Assembly: GCA_900318465.1 (NCBI GenBank)
Contig: ONKQ01000013.1
Coordinates: 1 to 55,843, forward strand
Source: an uncultured Bacteroidales bacterium
Lineage (GTDB): Bacteria > Bacteroidota > Bacteroidia > Bacteroidales > F082
Reading direction: 5' to 3'
DNA length: 55,843 bases
In this document: piece by piece, positions 41,977-50,683 of the stretch
Layout of the letters: each line of letters opens with the position of its first letter
How positions within the stretch are numbered: position 1 is the first letter of the stretch
Notes under the pieces: generated by a model
What the model saw: the letters and a program-made list of their open reading frames with translations, nothing else
Databases searched by the model: none
Told to the model about the DNA's origin: nothing
Position numbers and translations under genes: made by a program

Positions 41977-44900
41977 TTATTCCACCACAATCCTCTTGAC
42001 GGTTTGTCCGCCATTGGCCTCAATGTGCATCATGTAGATGCCTTTGGCCATGCCAGAAAGGTCGATGCGGACCTGTTCGCCTTCTGCCTTGGCGTTGTAA
42101 ACCGTCTGGCCATAGGCGTTCACGATGCGGATGTGGCTCATGCCTTCGCTTTCAACCATGACTTCGCCCTTGGTCGGGTTGGGATAGACCTTGGCAGCAA
42201 TGCTGTTCTCGCCGATGCCTTCGGTATATTGGAAGTGAGCGACAAGGTTGCGGCTTTCAGTGGCGATGAAGGTGTAGGTCATTTCTTCCGAAACCACCTC
42301 GCCGTTTTCAGTCCAGTTTTGGAAAGCCCAGTCTTCGTTGCGGTCGAAGGTCAAAGTGACCTCTTCACCGTAGTTGTAGGTGCCTGACCCACTGATGCTT
42401 GCAGCTTCCTCTGGATCAACAGAAGCTGCGATTTCGAAGGTCTTCAGATCGAAGTTGGCGATTAACATGCGATTGCCTGTGACGATGAAGCTATAGCTTT
42501 CATCGGTCGAAATCACGTTGTCGTCTTCGGTCCAGTTGATGAAGTCGTAACCTATGTTGGGTATGGCTGTCACGGTGCAGGTCTGGCCGTAATCGTAGGA
42601 GCCTTCACCTGTGGTGTTACCGCCCTCTGGTGGATTGGGTACGGCAAAAATAGTATAGACGTGAGGCGTGATGATGGCGACCAAGTTGCGGTTGCCAGTC
42701 ACAGTGAAAGTGTAGTTGGCTTGTGTTGAAACTACATTGCCGTTTTCTAACCAATGGTTAAAGACGTAGCCTTCGTTGGCTGTAGCTGTAACTGTGCAGC
42801 TTTGGCCATAGTTGAAGGTGCCGCCACCGCTCACCGTGCCACCGTTGGCAGGGTTGGCAGTGACCGTTATGGTGTAGCTTTGCATTTGGAAGTTGGCCAC
42901 CAAGGTGCGGTTGCCATTCACCGTGAAGGTATAGTTGGCGTTGGTGGAAACCACATTGCCGTTCTCCGTCCAGTTGGTGAAGGTGTATCCAGTGTTGGCC
43001 GTGGCATGTACGGTGCAGGATTGTCCTTGCTGATACGTGCCGCCACCAGAAACGGTGCCACCGTTGCTCGGGTTGGCCGAAACGCTGATGGTGTAGTTCT
43101 GAGGCTGGGCTTGGAAGTTGGCCACCAAGGTGCGATTGCCCGTAACGTTGAAGGTGTAGTTGGCTTGTGTGGAAACCACGTTGCCGTTCTCCGTCCAGTT
43201 GGTGAAGGTGTAGCCCGTGTTGGCCGTAGCGGTCACGGTGCAGCTTTGTCCTTGGTTGTAAGTGCCTCCGCCAGTGACGTTGCCGCCATGACTTGGGTTG
43301 GCCGACACGTTGATGTTGTAGGTTTGCGAGCCGCCTCCAGTGATTTGGACGGTGGCGGTATAGGTAATCTTGTTGTAGCCAAACACGGTCAAAGTGGCGG
43401 TGCCAGTCGTTCCGGGAGCGGCAAAGGTGATATTGGCTGTACCATTATTAATGGTGGCCGAGCCCATGATTTCGTTGTTGCGGGTCAGGGTGGCCAAGGC
43501 ACCGTTGCCGTTGGTGGCGTTCACGGTGAACGAGGTCGCGCTGGTGCTCATCGACGTGGCGTGGGTCACGTTCATGTTGGCGGGTGTCATGTTGCGCACG
43601 GTGAGGGTCGGGTCGCCGAAGAGAATCCAAGTCATATAGGTGCCCATACCTTGACTGTTGTTAGGACCATATTGGTCGATGATTTTCATGTTGCCGTCAA
43701 ACGAGCAGCCGCCCAAGGTGCGCTTGATGTTGTTGCTGTTGCTCTCCACAAGCACGTCAACCATTTCGTCTTGACCATATTGCGGGGGCTGCCAAGGTTG
43801 CGAGATGTAGGAGAACATGCCGCCGATGGCTCCCGTAGGCTCGCCGTTGCTGTTGTTGGTAGCACGCAGCCAAGCCTCGGCAAAACAGGTTCCGCTGTAG
43901 TCGTATTTGCCGTTGTCGCAGGCCACTGACCAGATGTAGGGCAGTTTGTTGTCGTTGGTCAAGGCGTTGACGTGCGAGTTGCTATAGCCGAACACGCCCC
44001 AACTGGTGGTCGAGCCGTGGTTGCAATAGTTGATGATGCTCACGCCTTCGTTGATGTGCTGGCTGATGATGGCCGCACTGGAACTGACACCCGAAACGCC
44101 TTGATAATCACGGTGAACGAGGGTGTAGTTATAGGCCAAAAGGTCATCGCGGATGTTGTCAATGTGTTGGTAGTCTGACTCACCATAGTGGCCGCTGCCC
44201 GCGCCTTCGTTCTTCGACACGCCTTGGCCCGTCGAGAGCCATGTGTCAGTAGCGTTGATGTCGCGCTCGTAATGGATGACCTTGTCGACTTGCGTGGTGA
44301 CGTGCGCCTCGGTTTCGGCGGAAAAACGCCCAACGATGACTTCGTTATAGAAGTCGTTGCCAGCCAATTGGCCATACCAGTTGTCGGAACGGCCGCTATA
44401 GCCGCCGTTGTAGGCATAATAGCCTTGGATGTGCTGCGAATCACCGACCAAAAGGATGTGGCTGATGTTCGGATTGTTGTTGTATTGAGCCTGGATGTAT
44501 GCCTTTAGCGCATCGCTGGTAGAGCCTGCCGTGCTCGTGCCGACCATCGTGGTAGGACGGCCAATCTGCTTCTTCCAGTTGACGAAAGGCTGCATGGCAT
44601 TCATGAAAGCATCGTGGCAGATGATGAGCAGCTCGCCAGTCTCGTCAACGGGCGTGTATCGATTCAAACTCTCGTGGTAATTGATGAAGTGGTTGTCGTA
44701 GAGGGCACCAAATTCAGCGTCCATCATCATCGTGTTCGAGCGGCGGCTGAGTGTGTTTTCGCCTTGCTGACCGTCAGCATACATTTCAACGGTCATGTTG
44801 TAATACACACGCAATGTGTGCGTTACAGGGTTATAGGCAAAGGGATGGAACACCATGTTCTGCCCACGGAAGTCGCGGAGAATGTAAGGGTCATACAAGC

Positions 44901-45354
44901 CAATGTTCTCGGCGGGGAAGAAAGCATCCGTCGAATAGGCCTCGCCGTAGGTGTATGGCACATCGTCAGGATTGATGGTGCGCGGGAAATCGCCTTTCGA
45001 GGGTGCGACTTCCATTTGGAAATCAGCGTATTGCGCATCAACGAGTCGGATGCTGTAATGTTGCATGTCGCCGATGATGGCCGGAACTGCAATCATGGGC
45101 AGGTTAGGTTCGCCGGCCTCAGCCGTGCTGACCGTGCGTGGAACCGAGATGATGTTGGCCTCGCCGCGAGGTGTGGTCACCTCAAAAGCATAAAAACCAG
45201 GGACTTGCATGTTGATGGTGATTTGGTTTTCGGAAGACGAAACCAAAGTCGTCTGGATGGTGCTCGGAACATTGCTCTTGATGGCGACCCACTGCTGGCC
45301 GAATGACAGTGTGGCCAACATCATGAGTGCGAAGGTGGTAAGGGCTTTTCTCAT
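41977..45354 (-). CDS. gingipain-family (C25) cysteine peptidase with repeat stalk and T9SS sorting domain
   Basis: 1125 residues. A signal peptide and propeptide come first, then a C25 catalytic domain (about 235-580). Likely catalytic His446 lies in INYCNHGSTTSWG and Cys479 in IWSVACDNG; their 33-residue spacing equals that of gingipain R. ILLVGDSQHI is also typical. An Ig-like module follows, then five copies of a 75-residue beta repeat (NPSNGGTVSGGGTY...GYTFTNWTENGNVVS) from about 675. The C-terminus KVYPNPTKGEVMVE...GIYMMHIEAN is a T9SS type A sorting domain. It should be exported and surface-anchored as an extracellular protease. Repeats 2 and 3 are nearly identical, hinting at recent duplication. 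Confidence 0.93.
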   Translation of the reverse strand: MRKALTTFALMMLATLSFGQQWVAIKSNVPSTIQTTLVSSSENQITINMQVPGFYAFEVTTPRGEANIISVPRTVSTAEAGEPNLPMIAVPAIIGDMQHYSIRLVDAQYADFQMEVAPSKGDFPRTINPDDVPYTYGEAYSTDAFFPAENIGLYDPYILRDFRGQNMVFHPFAYNPVTHTLRVYYNMTVEMYADGQQGENTLSRRSNTMMMDAEFGALYDNHFINYHESLNRYTPVDETGELLIICHDAFMNAMQPFVNWKKQIGRPTTMVGTSTAGSTSDALKAYIQAQYNNNPNISHILLVGDSQHIQGYYAYNGGYSGRSDNWYGQLAGNDFYNEVIVGRFSAETEAHVTTQVDKVIHYERDINATDTWLSTGQGVSKNEGAGSGHYGESDYQHIDNIRDDLLAYNYTLVHRDYQGVSGVSSSAAIISQHINEGVSIINYCNHGSTTSWGVFGYSNSHVNALTNDNKLPYIWSVACDNGKYDYSGTCFAEAWLRATNNSNGEPTGAIGGMFSYISQPWQPPQYGQDEMVDVLVESNSNNIKRTLGGCSFDGNMKIIDQYGPNNSQGMGTYMTWILFGDPTLTVRNMTPANMNVTHATSMSTSATSFTVNATNGNGALATLTRNNEIMGSATINNGTANITFAAPGTTGTATLTVFGYNKITYTATVQITGGGSQTYNINVSANPSHGGNVTGGGTYNQGQSCTVTATANTGYTFTNWTENGNVVSTQANYTFNVTGNRTLVANFQAQPQNYTISVSANPSNGGTVSGGGTYQQGQSCTVHATANTGYTFTNWTENGNVVSTNANYTFTVNGNRTLVANFQMQSYTITVTANPANGGTVSGGGTFNYGQSCTVTATANEGYVFNHWLENGNVVSTQANYTFTVTGNRNLVAIITPHVYTIFAVPNPPEGGNTTGEGSYDYGQTCTVTAIPNIGYDFINWTEDDNVISTDESYSFIVTGNRMLIANFDLKTFEIAASVDPEEAASISGSGTYNYGEEVTLTFDRNEDWAFQNWTENGEVVSEEMTYTFIATESRNLVAHFQYTEGIGENSIAAKVYPNPTKGEVMVESEGMSHIRIVNAYGQTVYNAKAEGEQVRIDLSGMAKGIYMMHIEANGGQTVKRIVVE

Positions 45355-45375
45355 GGGTTTGGGTGCGTTTTGTGA

Positions 45376-46107
45376 TTATTTCTTCACGACGAACTTTTGG
45401 GTTGTGCAAGCACGACCGTCCACCATCATGGTGCAGAAGTAGATGCCATCGTTCAGGTCGGCGACCGAAAGTTTCATCTGGCCGTTGTTGGCATTCAAAT
45501 CCTCGCGAAGCACTTCTTGACCTAAGAGGTTGTGAACCACGGCGGTAAGCTTGCCATCGAAGGAATAGTCGAAGTTCACCACTGAAGAGGCGGGGTTCGG
45601 ATAGGCCTCGCTCATCGTCATCTGGCTAAAGTGGTCGTCGACACCAACACCCGACTTGCGGAAGCGGACAATGATGCTGATGCGAGTGTCGGGGTTGCGC
45701 TCTTCGTAAGCGTAGTACTTGACAATGACATCGCCATAGACATCAGGGTCGGAATAAAGGGCATGGAAGGAAAGCTCGTCCGTGTTCAGGCTATTGGCTT
45801 GCACTTCCACGGCATTGGGGCTGACGATAACCTCTGAGCTGAAGCACATGCCCCAGCAGAAGAAGTTCATAACGCTTTCAAGATCTTGGATGACTTCTTT
45901 TTCGATGAGAATCATCTTCGGTTCAGAGGTCATGTTCCTGATTTGCATGTGCTGAATGTACTCACCAAAGCCGTACTCGTCGTTGGTGCATTCGATGGTT
46001 TCGCCTTCCTCAAAGATGGTGCCATCCAATTCAAAACGCAGTGATTGTGCTGAAACAGTGCCGATTGCGGCCATCAGCATTAAAGTAAAGATAGATTTTT
46101 TGAACAT
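45376..46107 (-). CDS. T9SS cargo protein of unknown function
   Basis: 243 residues with signal peptide (cleavage near VSAQS). The body is a beta sandwich (LRFELDGTIFEEGETIECTN, FCWGMCFSSEVIVSPN with two Cys). After residue 165 comes a T9SS type A sorting domain: EAYPNPASSVVNFDYSF ... VHNLLGQEVLR ... GIYFCTMMVDG. It lies 21 nt upstream of the C25 peptidase on the same strand, probably co-transcribed. No enzyme motif is seen. Confidence 0.8.
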   Translation of the reverse strand: MFKKSIFTLMLMAAIGTVSAQSLRFELDGTIFEEGETIECTNDEYGFGEYIQHMQIRNMTSEPKMILIEKEVIQDLESVMNFFCWGMCFSSEVIVSPNAVEVQANSLNTDELSFHALYSDPDVYGDVIVKYYAYEERNPDTRISIIVRFRKSGVGVDDHFSQMTMSEAYPNPASSVVNFDYSFDGKLTAVVHNLLGQEVLREDLNANNGQMKLSVADLNDGIYFCTMMVDGRACTTQKFVVKK

Positions 46108-46212
46108 AAAATTAAAATTTTAATTGATTGATTCCGTTGATATTTGAACCTGCAAAAATGTGAAACTTTCTCCAATTTCGCAACAAAAAATCGTTGTTTT
46201 TGAAAAATTGGC

Positions 46213-46220
46213 TAATTTTG
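46213..46220 (+). promoter_or_regulatory. -7 element upstream of the Omp28-like gene
   Basis: TAATTTTG matches TAnnTTTG, 32 nt before the ATG at 46253. A TTG at 46194-46196 is only 16 nt upstream, shorter than usual. Confidence 0.5.
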
Positions 46221-46252
46221 TGCATCTAAATCACATTAAAAATACTTGAACT

Positions 46253-47890
46253 ATGAAAAAAGTTACTTTGATTTTGGCATCCATGTTGATGCTTATCGCT
46301 TTGAAAACCAACGCACAGAATGAACGTGTGCTGTTGTTTGAATGTTTCACCAACACAAGTTGCGGCCCCTGCGCACAACAGAACCCTGCCTTGGATGCCC
46401 TCATCAACAACAATGGCGACCGCATTGCGGCCATCAAGTACCACATGAGCTGGCCCGGGCCTAACGACCCGATGTATTTGCACAACACCGCCGATAACGA
46501 TGCACGTCGTGGCGTCTACAATGTCAGTAGTGTGCCCCACACCGTCGTCGACGGCATCCGTTTCGCCAATGTGCCCGGTTCGCTCAATCAAAACATGGTC
46601 AACAACTGGCTCGCCATCGAGTCGCCGTTAGAGTTGCGCCTCGCTTACGAACTCGACGAGGCCGCTGGCATCATCACGGTTCACGTCATGGGTCGTGCTA
46701 CAACTGCCATCGCAGGCAGCTGCAAACTCTATGTAGGTGTCATCGAGAAGGAGATTCATTACAACTCGGCTCCAGGCTCAAATGGCGAGCGTGACTTCTA
46801 CAGCGTGATGAAGAAACTTTTGCCCTCATCCGGAGGTGCTATTATCGGTGAGATGGCTGAAGGCGACTATTTTGCCTATTCATTCTCTTGGGAGTGGGCC
46901 AATGTCTATAATGTTGACCAACTTGATGCCATCGCTTGGGTGCAGAATCAGAACACGAGGGAGGTCTATCAGGCTTGCCACTCAAGCCAGACTTTGGAGC
47001 CTTTCTTTGCAAACGAGGCGGGCGTGAGCAACATCAGCAATGTGAAGTCGGTGATTTGCAGTGGCTCTGCCGAGCCTAAGGTGCTGTTGAGCAATTTTGG
47101 TAGCAATCCCTTGACTTCCGCTGAATTGGAAATATGGGTCTTTGATGAACTGCTGAAGACCGTGAATTGGACCGGCAACCTTCCGACTTTCGCTTCCGAT
47201 AAGGTCGAGTTGGGCGAAATCAACTTTGACATTGAGGCGAATCAAGAGAAAACCTTGGCAGTGAAAATTAAGAGTGTCAACGGTGGTGCCGACGAGGCTG
47301 CAACGAACGATATCGCTTTGTGCGACTTCAAGAGTGCGCCTGAGACGGTGGGCAAGACGCTGAAACTCACCATCCGTACCGATAACAATCCGCAAGAAAC
47401 CACTTGGGCTGTGACGAAAATCACCACGGGCGAGGTCGTTCTTCAAGGCGGACCTTACGACCAGGCCAACCACAATTATACGGAGACCCTCAACATCACT
47501 GGCGACGGCTGCTATGATGTCACCATCTTCGACGCAGGTGGCGACGGTCTTACCGATGGCAACGGATTCTATGGCCTGAAGGCTGGCAGCACCACGCTTT
47601 TCTCAGGCGGCGCGTTTGAAGACAGCGAAAGCAACGAATTCTCCTATGAAGTGACCGCCGACATCGAAGAGTCACTTGACCAAGCGACAATGGTCTATCC
47701 CAATCCGACTTCGAATCAGTTGAACATTGTTTGCGAAGGCGAGCAAAAGGTCACCTTATATAATATGGCCGGACAGCGTGTTTTCGAGGGTGTGGCCGAC
47801 GGTTGGCTCCAAATCGACATGAAGGCTTTCGGAGCAGGCGTGTATGCCGTCCAAGTCGGTGAGGAGACCCAAAGAATTATCGTGAAATAA
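46253..47890 (+). CDS. Omp28-type thioredoxin-fold protein with T9SS sorting domain
   Basis: 545 residues with signal peptide ending TNAQ. RVLLFECFTNTSCGPCAQQN has the CxxC (Cys37, Cys40) of the Omp28/thioredoxin-like family, followed by YHMSWPGPNDPMYLHN, typical of Omp28 proteins. Two beta domains follow, the second with GDGCYDVTIFDAGGDGLTDGN, a Ca-binding-like loop. The end MVYPNPTSNQLNIV ... YNMAGQRVFEGV is a T9SS type A sorting domain. It is likely a surface or secreted thiol-active protein; substrate unknown. The birA start overlaps its stop by one base. Confidence 0.85.
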   Translation: MKKVTLILASMLMLIALKTNAQNERVLLFECFTNTSCGPCAQQNPALDALINNNGDRIAAIKYHMSWPGPNDPMYLHNTADNDARRGVYNVSSVPHTVVDGIRFANVPGSLNQNMVNNWLAIESPLELRLAYELDEAAGIITVHVMGRATTAIAGSCKLYVGVIEKEIHYNSAPGSNGERDFYSVMKKLLPSSGGAIIGEMAEGDYFAYSFSWEWANVYNVDQLDAIAWVQNQNTREVYQACHSSQTLEPFFANEAGVSNISNVKSVICSGSAEPKVLLSNFGSNPLTSAELEIWVFDELLKTVNWTGNLPTFASDKVELGEINFDIEANQEKTLAVKIKSVNGGADEAATNDIALCDFKSAPETVGKTLKLTIRTDNNPQETTWAVTKITTGEVVLQGGPYDQANHNYTETLNITGDGCYDVTIFDAGGDGLTDGNGFYGLKAGSTTLFSGGAFEDSESNEFSYEVTADIEESLDQATMVYPNPTSNQLNIVCEGEQKVTLYNMAGQRVFEGVADGWLQIDMKAFGAGVYAVQVGEETQRIIVK

Positions 47891-48621
47891 TGCTCAAATT
47901 CATTCATTTAGAGCAAATTGACTCCACCAACGCCTACCTGCAACGCCAGCAATCGGAATGTGACATCCGCAATTTGGTGGTCAGTGCCGACGAGCAAACG
48001 GCAGGGAAGGGGATGGGGAGCAACGGATGGGAAAGTGAGGTTGGAAAAAACCTCACTTTCTCTTTGGCCTTGGAGGTGAATTTCTTGCCCGCTGAGCGGC
48101 AGTTTCTTCTTTCCAAAGCTGTTGCGTTGGGCCTAATTCATGCTTTGGATACCTTGCTGCCCGAAGAAAAACTCCACATCAAATGGCCCAACGACATCTA
48201 TTTTGAAAACCGAAAATTGGCCGGCATCCTCATTAACAGTACCATCAAGGCGAACATGATGGACGTTTCCATCATCGGCATCGGATTGAATGTTAATCAG
48301 ATGCAATTTCAGGATTGGCCCACGCATCCCATTTCGATGAAACAAATCACGGGAAAGGAATATGATTTGCAGCCTCTGTTAGAGCAAGTCGCAGAGCAAC
48401 TATTAATAAAGGTGGAGCAACTGAAATCGTTTCCCGCCGCCATTGAGCAAGATTATTTGAAAAGACTTTATCGCTACCGCACATGGGCGGATTATGAGGT
48501 GGACGGGAAAAAAATGCGGTTGTTTATGACGGGAATTGATTCGTTTGGAAGGCTGCAACTTTTGGACATGGACAACAATTCGTATTGTTTTGATATTAAG
48601 GAAATTAAATTCCTAATTTGA
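47890..48621 (+). CDS. birA: biotin--[acetyl-CoA-carboxylase] ligase
   Basis: 243 residues, the catalytic BirA without the N-terminal DNA-binding domain. It activates biotin as biotinyl-AMP and attaches it to the carboxyl carrier lysine. Motifs: DSTNAYLQR, EQTAGKGMGSNGWESEVG (biotinyl-AMP loop; the family GRGR is here GKGM), LHIKWPNDIYFENRKLAGIL and GIGLNVN. Its ATG shares one base with the preceding stop (TAATG), coupling it to an unrelated gene. Confidence 0.93.
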   Translation: MLKFIHLEQIDSTNAYLQRQQSECDIRNLVVSADEQTAGKGMGSNGWESEVGKNLTFSLALEVNFLPAERQFLLSKAVALGLIHALDTLLPEEKLHIKWPNDIYFENRKLAGILINSTIKANMMDVSIIGIGLNVNQMQFQDWPTHPISMKQITGKEYDLQPLLEQVAEQLLIKVEQLKSFPAAIEQDYLKRLYRYRTWADYEVDGKKMRLFMTGIDSFGRLQLLDMDNNSYCFDIKEIKFLI

Positions 48622-48633
48622 TTTGTGGTTTAA

Positions 48634-48702
48634 CATGAATTTCCATGAATTTCCCATGAAATTCATTTCTGATAATTCGTGATTCATTCGTGATAATTCG
48701 TG
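48634..48702. repeat. CATGAATTTC and GATAATTCGTG direct repeats
   Basis: Three CATGAATTTC-like copies and two TGATAATTCGTG copies fill the 87-nt gap between the convergent birA and pyrE genes. No strong terminator stem with a T-run is seen. Confidence 0.6.
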
Positions 48703-48708
48703 TTAATA

Positions 48709-49356
48709 TTAACTCCAGCGGTCGCTCCAGGCTTGTTGATCCTTGCGCCATTCCTTCAACGATTCCACATCCTCGTCGGAAATGTATGCCTCTTCCACAG
48801 CCTTGTGAATCAGCGTCTCGTAATTCGACAAGGTGACCAATTGGCAATTCTTCGCCTCGAAGTTCTGTTTCGCAAGTTCCATTTGGTAGGTGAAGATGGC
48901 CACCATGCCCTTTACCTCGGCACCAGCCTCGCGTAAGGCATCGACAGCCAAGAGGCTCGATTTGCCCGTGGAGACCAAATCCTCAACGACCACCACCGAC
49001 TGCCCCGCATTGATGACACCCTCAATCTGGTTCTGCATCCCGTGCGATTTCTTCTCGCTGCGCACATACACGAATGGCAGACCCAACTCCTGCGCCACCA
49101 GTGCGCCTTGGGCGATACCACCCGTGGCCACGCCTGCAATCACATCGGGCTTGCCGAAGTTTTGCATGATTTTTTCCACAAACTGCTGGCGGATAAAGGT
49201 GCGCACGGCAGGGTAGGAAAGCGTGACGCGATTGTCGCAATAAATGGGGCTTTTCAGTCCCGATGCCCAAGTGAACGGGGCTTTTGGGCTGAGTTTCACG
49301 GCCCTGATTTGTAGAAGCTGCTGGGCCAATGTCAATGCTGAGTCGTCGTATTTCAT
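48709..49356 (-). CDS. pyrE: orotate phosphoribosyltransferase
   Basis: 215 residues, full length. It joins orotate with PRPP to give OMP in pyrimidine synthesis. Landmarks: APFTWASGLKSPIYCDNR, the DVIAGVATGGI strand-loop, FVYVRSEKKSHGMQNQIEG, and the PRPP-binding motif VVVVEDLVSTGKSS. It stands alone, divergent from the NUDIX gene (47 nt between starts). Confidence 0.96.
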   Translation of the reverse strand: MKYDDSALTLAQQLLQIRAVKLSPKAPFTWASGLKSPIYCDNRVTLSYPAVRTFIRQQFVEKIMQNFGKPDVIAGVATGGIAQGALVAQELGLPFVYVRSEKKSHGMQNQIEGVINAGQSVVVVEDLVSTGKSSLLAVDALREAGAEVKGMVAIFTYQMELAKQNFEAKNCQLVTLSNYETLIHKAVEEAYISDEDVESLKEWRKDQQAWSDRWS

Positions 49357-49403
49357 AATTGTTTATTTTTGTCGCTTGAAAACATCATCAAAACGCGCTA
49401 CAA

Positions 49404-50030
49404 ATGTACAAGATTTTTCACGAAAACAAGGCTCTGATTTTTCCAAAAATTGCGGGCGATACATTGAATTCCGATGCAATACTCCAAGAATCTGACAGAT
49501 ACGATGCCGAACTATTATGCGAATTTTTTCCCGAATGGCTCGACGACCCCGACCCAGGCGAAACTTTCATCCACGAAGTGGGCGAAAACGCCGTGGCTGA
49601 AGCCCTGAAACAGACTTTCAAAATGGCTCCTGCTGCGGGTGGAGTCGTGGTAAAAGACGGCAAATTCGTCAGCATCGTGCGTCATGGCATTCCCGACCTG
49701 CCTAAAGGCCATATTGAAAAAGGTGAGCATCCCGAACAGGCCGCCTTGCGCGAGGTGGAGGAAGAAACGGGTATTGGCAAATTACAGATTGTCAAAGAAT
49801 TGCCTTCCACTTGGCACTGCTATTTTGAGCATGAGGAATGGAAGTTGAAACGCACCTATTGGTATTTGATGGAAAGCGAAGAGGCCATCCAGCCTAAGCC
49901 GCAAACTGAAGAAGGTATCACGGAGATAAAACTGATTGGAAATGAGGAGATTGACGATTTCCTGAAAGACACTTTCCGCTCCATCAGTGAAATTTTGGGC
50001 CAAGATTTGCGTCAAGTCGCAACAAAGTAA
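49404..50030 (+). CDS. NUDIX hydrolase
   Basis: 208 residues. The NUDIX box is GHIEKGEHPEQAALREVEEE followed by TGIG, a full match to Gx5Ex7REUxEExGU. The preceding strand is AAGGVVVKDGKFVSIVRHGI. The N-terminal 75 residues (MYKIFHENKALIFPKI...) form a separate module seen in Bacteroidota relatives that lack known substrate. It hydrolyses a nucleoside-diphosphate-linked compound; which one is unknown. It lies upstream of coaD with a repeat in between. Confidence 0.88.
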   Translation: MYKIFHENKALIFPKIAGDTLNSDAILQESDRYDAELLCEFFPEWLDDPDPGETFIHEVGENAVAEALKQTFKMAPAAGGVVVKDGKFVSIVRHGIPDLPKGHIEKGEHPEQAALREVEEETGIGKLQIVKELPSTWHCYFEHEEWKLKRTYWYLMESEEAIQPKPQTEEGITEIKLIGNEEIDDFLKDTFRSISEILGQDLRQVATK

Positions 50031-50063
50031 TACTTTTGCAGGCTGAATCGGATTGTTTCCTAC

Positions 50064-50158
50064 TCCGCTTCGCGTCACTGCGAGGCACGAAGCAGTCCAG
50101 AAAAAGACTAATTCCTGGATTGCTTTACTTCTTTCGCAATGATGCAAAGCGACGACAA
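50064..50158. repeat. REP-like palindrome (CACTGCGAGGCACGAAGCA)
   Basis: The left arm contains GCGAGGCACGAAGCAGTCC and the right arm GGATTGCTTTACTTCTTTCG ends in CGCAATGATG. The arms are imperfectly inverted. This resembles the dispersed 'TGCGAGG...CGAAGCAATCC' palindromes scattered between genes in many genomes. It lies between the NUDIX gene and coaD. Confidence 0.7.
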
Positions 50159-50186
50159 GACACACCTGTAGAAAATCGAATACACA

Positions 50187-50657
50187 ATGAAAAGAATAGC
50201 CGTTTTCCCCGGTTCCTTCGACCCCATCACCTTGGGGCACCGCAGCATCGTTTTGAGGGCCTTGCCCATCTTCGACGAGATTTATGTCGCCGTCGGCATC
50301 AACATGGAAAAGCGTTCCACCTTTGAACTGCAAGACCGCATCAAGTGGTGCGAGGCCGTTTTCAAGGACTATCCGCAAGTGAAAGTGGAGAGCTACCAAG
50401 GCCTCACCGCCGACTTTTGCAAGAAAGTGGGTGCCAAAACCATCATCCGTGGCCTGCGCTGCGGCAGCGATTTTGAGTACGAAAACATGATCGGGCACGC
50501 CAACAAGCGCCTGCATCCCGAGTTGGAAACCATCTTCTTGCTCACTGAAAGCGAGTTGGTTGGCGTGTCGTCGAGCGTTGTCCGCGACATCTATAAGAAC
50601 GGCGGTGACGTGTCAAAGTTCATGCCCGAAGAAGTGAAGTTGCCTGAAAAGCAATAA
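50187..50657 (+). CDS. coaD: pantetheine-phosphate adenylyltransferase
   Basis: 156 residues, normal size. It adenylates 4'-phosphopantetheine to dephospho-CoA. FPGSFDPITLGHRSIV holds the nucleotidyltransferase TxGH motif; KTIIRGLRCGSDFEYENMI and the C-terminal LVGVSSSVVRDI (ISSSxVR-type) complete the active site. The coaBC gene is not in the window. Confidence 0.96.
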   Translation: MKRIAVFPGSFDPITLGHRSIVLRALPIFDEIYVAVGINMEKRSTFELQDRIKWCEAVFKDYPQVKVESYQGLTADFCKKVGAKTIIRGLRCGSDFEYENMIGHANKRLHPELETIFLLTESELVGVSSSVVRDIYKNGGDVSKFMPEEVKLPEKQ

Positions 50658-50683
50658 TTCCGCCTGATTTTCGTTTTCTGTAC

